This document shows, in pieces, positions 6,390 to 8,988 of a stretch of DNA of 8,988 nt (within the stretch, counting starts at the first letter, position 1; each line of letters begins with the position of its first letter). The translations under genes were made by a program, and so were the position numbers. The stretch spans positions 1 through 8,988 of the forward strand of contig CAYLXO010000023.1 of assembly GCA_964387965.1 (NCBI GenBank). Reading direction: 5' to 3'. The notes under the pieces are model-generated. The model made no database searches, was not told the DNA's origin, and worked only from the letters and a program-made list of their open reading frames with translations. This stretch comes from CAITQP01 sp964387965. Its GTDB lineage: Bacteria; Patescibacteriota; Minisyncoccia; Phycocordibacterales; UBA9973.

Positions 6390-7001
6390 CCCGTAGCCAC
6401 CAGCGTGTCGCTCAGCGGAGACTACCACATTCTGCATAAGCATAGACACAGTCACAGGACCTACGCCCCCTGGCACTGGCGAAAGGAATCCTGCAATTGG
6501 TTCTACTGTTTCTCTATCTACATCTCCTACAATTGATCCGTTTGATTCTGATGTTCCGGCATCGATTATTACGACACCTTCTTTTATGTTTCCTCCGTGC
6601 ACAAGCTTCGCCTTCCCTACAGCAGTAATGATAACATCGGCATTTTTCAAAAGTTCGTCTGGATTTTTTGTGTCGCGGTCTATGGTATGCACAGTAAGGC
6701 CACGCGATGTAAGCAAATGTGTAACCGGACGGCCAACAAGCATTCCCTGTCCGACGACAACAATGTTTTTTGTTGAAAGATCAAGATTGAGTGAATCAAG
6801 AAGCGCNNNNNNNNNNNNNNNNNNNNNNNNNNNNNNNNNNNNNNNNNNNNNNNNNNNNNNNNNNNNNNNNNNNNNNNNNNNNNNNNNNNNNNNNNNNNNN
6901 NNNNNNTCACAAAAAAGTGGTTGAAATGGGAGAGCTGATATGCGATTTTTGAGTTTTGCGAGGTTTTCGTCGCGTACTTTCCGCCCGTCAATGATTTGCA
7001 T
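6384..7001 (-). CDS. folD: Bifunctional methylenetetrahydrofolate dehydrogenase/cyclohydrolase, interrupted by an assembly gap
   Basis: FolD interconverts 5,10-methylene-, 5,10-methenyl- and 10-formyl-tetrahydrofolate in the cytoplasm, supplying one-carbon units. The N-terminal piece (31 residues, MQIIDGRKVRDEN onward) and the C-terminal piece (about 140 residues, beginning ALLDSLNLD) flank 100 Ns. The C-terminal piece shows the NADP-binding loop VVVGQGMLVGRPV, then VGKAKL, IDAG and the signature SPVPGGVGPVTVSMLMQN. Family members are about 280-290 residues, so about 105-115 residues are missing, including the catalytic Tyr/Lys segment (YxxxK) and the PxKDVDGF region. The coordinates therefore understate the true gene length, and the shared frame on both sides of the gap has no meaning. 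The start is 36 nt after the rodA stop. There is no Shine-Dalgarno site; a possible extended -10 lies 12 nt upstream. The stop codon is embedded in the fold-back element. No sign that the gene is broken in the organism itself. Confidence 0.9.
   Translation of the reverse strand: MQIIDGRKVRDENLAKLKNRISALPFQPLFCXXXXXXXXXXXXXXXXXXXXXXXXXXXXXXXXXXALLDSLNLDLSTKNIVVVGQGMLVGRPVTHLLTSRGLTVHTIDRDTKNPDELLKNADVIITAVGKAKLVHGGNIKEGVVIIDAGTSESNGSIVGDVDRETVEPIAGFLSPVPGGVGPVTVSMLMQNVVVSAERHAGGYGR
6807..6906. other. Assembly gap of exactly 100 Ns within folD
   Basis: Exactly 100 undetermined bases stand here. A round 100 is the usual placeholder for a scaffold gap of unknown size. Aligning the two FolD fragments by memory to the family pattern indicates that more than 300 bases of coding sequence belong here. 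Everything to the left and right was therefore joined by scaffolding, not by continuous sequence. Confidence 0.97.
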
Positions 7002-7013
7002 AGTATGGTCGTG

Positions 7014-7022
7014 ATTCTAGCA
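7014..7022 (-). promoter_or_regulatory. Candidate extended -10 promoter of folD
   Basis: On the minus strand TGCTAGAAT matches an extended -10 (TG, one base, TAGAAT). The TAGAAT ends 12 nt before the folD ATG, the same box and distance as at secD. No convincing -35 is present. If used, the mRNA would start about 5 nt before the ATG. folD may also be read from the rodA transcript. Confidence 0.35.
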
Positions 7023-7037
7023 CATGTGTCATTTATT

Positions 7038-8192
7038 TTATAGTCCCTCAAATTCCTTTGTAAGATCTTCTGGATGTGTAGAGCGAGTGTAATTATGCAT
7101 CGATGAAAGGATACCGAGTGCCGTAAACTCAGTAAGTAAATGCGAGCCTCCATAGCTCATAAATGGCAATGTGATACCTGTTACCGGCAATAGACCCATA
7201 TTCATGCCAACATTCACAATAATATGTGACAGGAACAGGATAAGCACTCCGCCAGAAAACAGCATTTCAAAGTTGCTTGCGCCGTGTAGTCCTATATATA
7301 TGATACGCGCCAACAGTAATCCATAGAGAATAAGTAAAATCAACGTACCTACAAAACCCCATTCCTCGGCAAATGCGGCAAAAATAAAGTCTGTTTGATA
7401 TTCCGGCAAAAAACGAAGTCGTGACTGTGTTCCGTATCCTACCCCTTTTCCGAATAGCTCACCTGAACCCACTGCAATCACTGCTTGTCGCACGTTGTAT
7501 CCTGAACCATGAATATCTGCAAAAGGATTTATGAATGTCTCGATACGCGCCTTTTGATACGGGCGAAGTACAAACATCCATAGAATAGTAAAAATAATTG
7601 CACCAGCTCCGAACAACATTGCAAGATGTCGTTTGCGAATACCAGCAACAAGCGCCATCCCAAGCCAAATTGCTCCAATGATCATGGCTGTCCCCAATGC
7701 AGGTTCTAGAAAAATAAAGGTAAACGGAATCAATGCATATGCGCCCGAAATGAGAAGATGTTTTGTTTGACCGATTGCGATATGTCTACGAGAGAAATAT
7801 TTTGCAAGAATGAGAATCAATGTGATTTTTATAAAATCAGATGGTTGCAGTGAAAAAGCTCCGAGTGAAATCCAGCTTCGTGCTCCGTTTGCTACATGTC
7901 CTCCAACGAAGGTAAATCCGATAAGCGATAGACAAATAACATATGCAATAACAAGCACTTTCGTATTCTTTAAAAGTGAAATATCAATGAAAGAAAAAAA
8001 CAAAAAACAAAGTATCGCAACAGAAAGCCAGATGAGCTGTCGGTCAAAAAAATCACTCGTGCCACCGTATGACTGCATAGTTACAAGACCTGCGAATGTG
8101 ATCGGCAAGACAAAAAGAAGTAGGTACCAATCTACCCGTTTAAAAAATGTAGTCTTTTTTACACTGATTCCCTGCCCTGCAACTTCTATCAT
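7038..8192 (-). CDS. rodA: RodA-type SEDS peptidoglycan glycosyltransferase
   Basis: A 384-residue polytopic membrane protein of the FtsW/RodA/SpoVE family with about ten helices. It polymerises lipid II into glycan strands for elongation, normally with a class B penicillin-binding protein, which is not in this window. Family motifs: GARSWISLGAFSLQPSDFIK (103-122), EPALGTA (163-169), NPFAD (222-226), SGYNVRQAVIAVGSGELFGK (230-249), GTQSRLRFLPEYQTDFIFA (254-272) with the probable catalytic D268, AEEWGFVG (275-282), and LPFMSYGGSHLL (342-353). The GSGYN, GTQS and EEWG patterns favour RodA over FtsW. The segment EPALGTA carries Ala165 where the family commonly has Asp (PDLGTA). The gene begins 16 nt after the stop of the upstream membrane protein, so the two are probably co-transcribed. 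There is no convincing Shine-Dalgarno site. Met1 is 18 residues before the first helix and is the only in-frame Met ahead of it. Confidence 0.93.
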   Translation of the reverse strand: MIEVAGQGISVKKTTFFKRVDWYLLLFVLPITFAGLVTMQSYGGTSDFFDRQLIWLSVAILCFLFFSFIDISLLKNTKVLVIAYVICLSLIGFTFVGGHVANGARSWISLGAFSLQPSDFIKITLILILAKYFSRRHIAIGQTKHLLISGAYALIPFTFIFLEPALGTAMIIGAIWLGMALVAGIRKRHLAMLFGAGAIIFTILWMFVLRPYQKARIETFINPFADIHGSGYNVRQAVIAVGSGELFGKGVGYGTQSRLRFLPEYQTDFIFAAFAEEWGFVGTLILLILYGLLLARIIYIGLHGASNFEMLFSGGVLILFLSHIIVNVGMNMGLLPVTGITLPFMSYGGSHLLTEFTALGILSSMHNYTRSTHPEDLTKEFEGL

Positions 8193-8208
8193 AGTAGTCT
8201 ATCTCAGG

Positions 8209-8988
8209 TTACTTTTTCGTATGGAAAATATCAAGCAAAGAAATTATTTCGTATCGTGCCACAGTTGATCCAAATGGTTTTGGCCAACTAAAATAAATCG
8301 GTATTGCTTCATTCGGATGAAGTGTGTCTACATACGTACGACTGACATTAATAGCATTATCATTTGCATCATACAAAATTGCTGAAATATATGTATCAGA
8401 AAGCGTTACAGTTGGAGACGTATTACGAATTGAAGCACTCACTTTTGGCATTGTTTGCGTGTCAGTGATTTTTACATCGTCTACAGACGTACGAAGTTTT
8501 TTTATTTCTTCTGGTACGCGCACCCATTGTGCTGTTGGCTTTCCAAATTCAAATGTTGTTTTTTCAACTTTTAAATTTCCAACTTTGATTCCTGTTTCTA
8601 CGATTGCATATCTGCCGAGCGGATTGAGCGCTGTTGTACCTTGTACTCGTGTAATAAAACTACCTTTATCATCATACAGTCTAAATTCATATGGAATAGA
8701 TTGAATTGCAGCATCATTTCCATTTTCAATATATGCAACAGCATTGTATACAGAATCCGTCACAGGAAACGCGCGACGCCAAATGACGATTGGGTTTTTG
8801 ATTTGACTGCTACAAAAATTAATACATGATCCCCCACAGTCTACGCCAACTTCGTCACCATTTTGTTTTCCGTCTGTACATAGAGGCGCGACATAAATGA
8901 CTGATCTGAAATGCCAAAATAGAAACGAAAAAATCGATCCAAAAATTAGCAGCGCTATAAAAAGTTGTCGACGTCCTGCCCAAGTCAT
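8209..8988 (-). CDS. Membrane-anchored extracellular protein with a four-cysteine CxDGxQNGxE...DCGGxC motif
   Basis: A 259-residue protein of no assigned function. Residues 1-8 are cytoplasmic and basic, about 9-26 is a membrane helix, and the rest should be outside. Directly after the helix comes CTDGKQNGDEVGVDCGGSC (37-55) plus C59: four cysteines (37, 51, 55, 59) in a small motif also found in extracellular multidomain proteins, probably held by disulfides or a metal. Two beta-rich parts follow, about 65-155 (with EFRLYDDKGSF, 101-111) and about 170-255 (with ISAILYDANDNAI, 201-213, and a LHPNEAIPIYF strand pair), resembling FxLYD/Ig-like sandwich domains. The ATG lies exactly on the last three bases of the window, so a longer N-terminus beyond the edge cannot be excluded, although the basic stretch plus helix looks complete. 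It is immediately upstream of rodA (16-nt gap), which hints at an envelope role but does not prove one. Confidence 0.8.
   Translation of the reverse strand: MTWAGRRQLFIALLIFGSIFSFLFWHFRSVIYVAPLCTDGKQNGDEVGVDCGGSCINFCSSQIKNPIVIWRRAFPVTDSVYNAVAYIENGNDAAIQSIPYEFRLYDDKGSFITRVQGTTALNPLGRYAIVETGIKVGNLKVEKTTFEFGKPTAQWVRVPEEIKKLRTSVDDVKITDTQTMPKVSASIRNTSPTVTLSDTYISAILYDANDNAINVSRTYVDTLHPNEAIPIYFSWPKPFGSTVARYEIISLLDIFHTKK

Noticed and set aside
6384..7153. folD as a naturally truncated 205-residue protein or pseudogene
   Set aside because: The shortness is due to the N gap; both visible parts are well conserved and in good order.
7810..8268. 152-codon open frame on the plus strand
   Set aside because: It is antisense to rodA and the upstream gene's end; no domain is recognisable.

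Overview
The window holds eight protein-coding genes, all read from the minus strand, so transcription runs from the right edge to the left edge. The sequence is AT-rich and tightly packed, with short gaps and stop codons that touch terminator hairpins. The proteins are compact: separate short SecD and SecF, a FolD with a VVVGQG nucleotide loop, a LemA plus DUF2207 pair, and a membrane-anchored protein with a Cx-DG-x-QNG-x-E-x-x-x-DCGG motif. Together with the near absence of Shine-Dalgarno sequences, this best fits a member of the Candidate Phyla Radiation (Patescibacteria, Parcubacteria-like). That placement is an inference from gene style; no marker gene such as 16S rRNA is present.

Layout in transcription order. 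(1) 8988-8209: one-pass membrane protein with an extracellular four-cysteine motif and beta-rich domains; its start lies exactly at the window edge. (2) 8192-7038: RodA-type SEDS peptidoglycan polymerase. (3) 7001-6384: folD, interrupted by exactly 100 Ns at 6906-6807; about 300 bases of real sequence, including the catalytic lysine region, are probably missing. (4) 6389-6265: a striking fold-back element, a 21-bp basal stem enclosing two smaller hairpins, whose base contains the folD stop codon. (5) 6215-5655: PAP2-family lipid phosphatase, ending in a terminator. (6) 5608-4163 and 4159-3239: secD and secF, an operon with a 3-nt gap, ending in a 16-bp terminator stem. (7) 3133-2582 and 2564-1: lemA and a large DUF2207 membrane protein that runs off the left edge inside its glycine-rich C-terminal tail.

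The common theme is the cell envelope. RodA polymerises lipid II and releases undecaprenyl diphosphate. The PAP2 enzyme is a candidate for recycling that carrier. SecDF uses ion flow to pull secreted proteins across the membrane. LemA/DUF2207 is a widespread membrane pair of unknown function. FolD supplies one-carbon folate units and is the only soluble metabolic enzyme here.

The most unusual non-coding feature is the fold-back element between folD and the PAP2 gene. Also notable are candidate -10 boxes (TAGAAT) exactly 12 nt before the ATG of both secD and folD, which would give almost leaderless mRNAs; an extra extracellular domain of about 220 residues in the DUF2207 protein; and an Ala in place of the usual Asp of the RodA PDLG motif. 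I found no clear CRISPR array, tRNA, rRNA, transposase, prophage or defence system.
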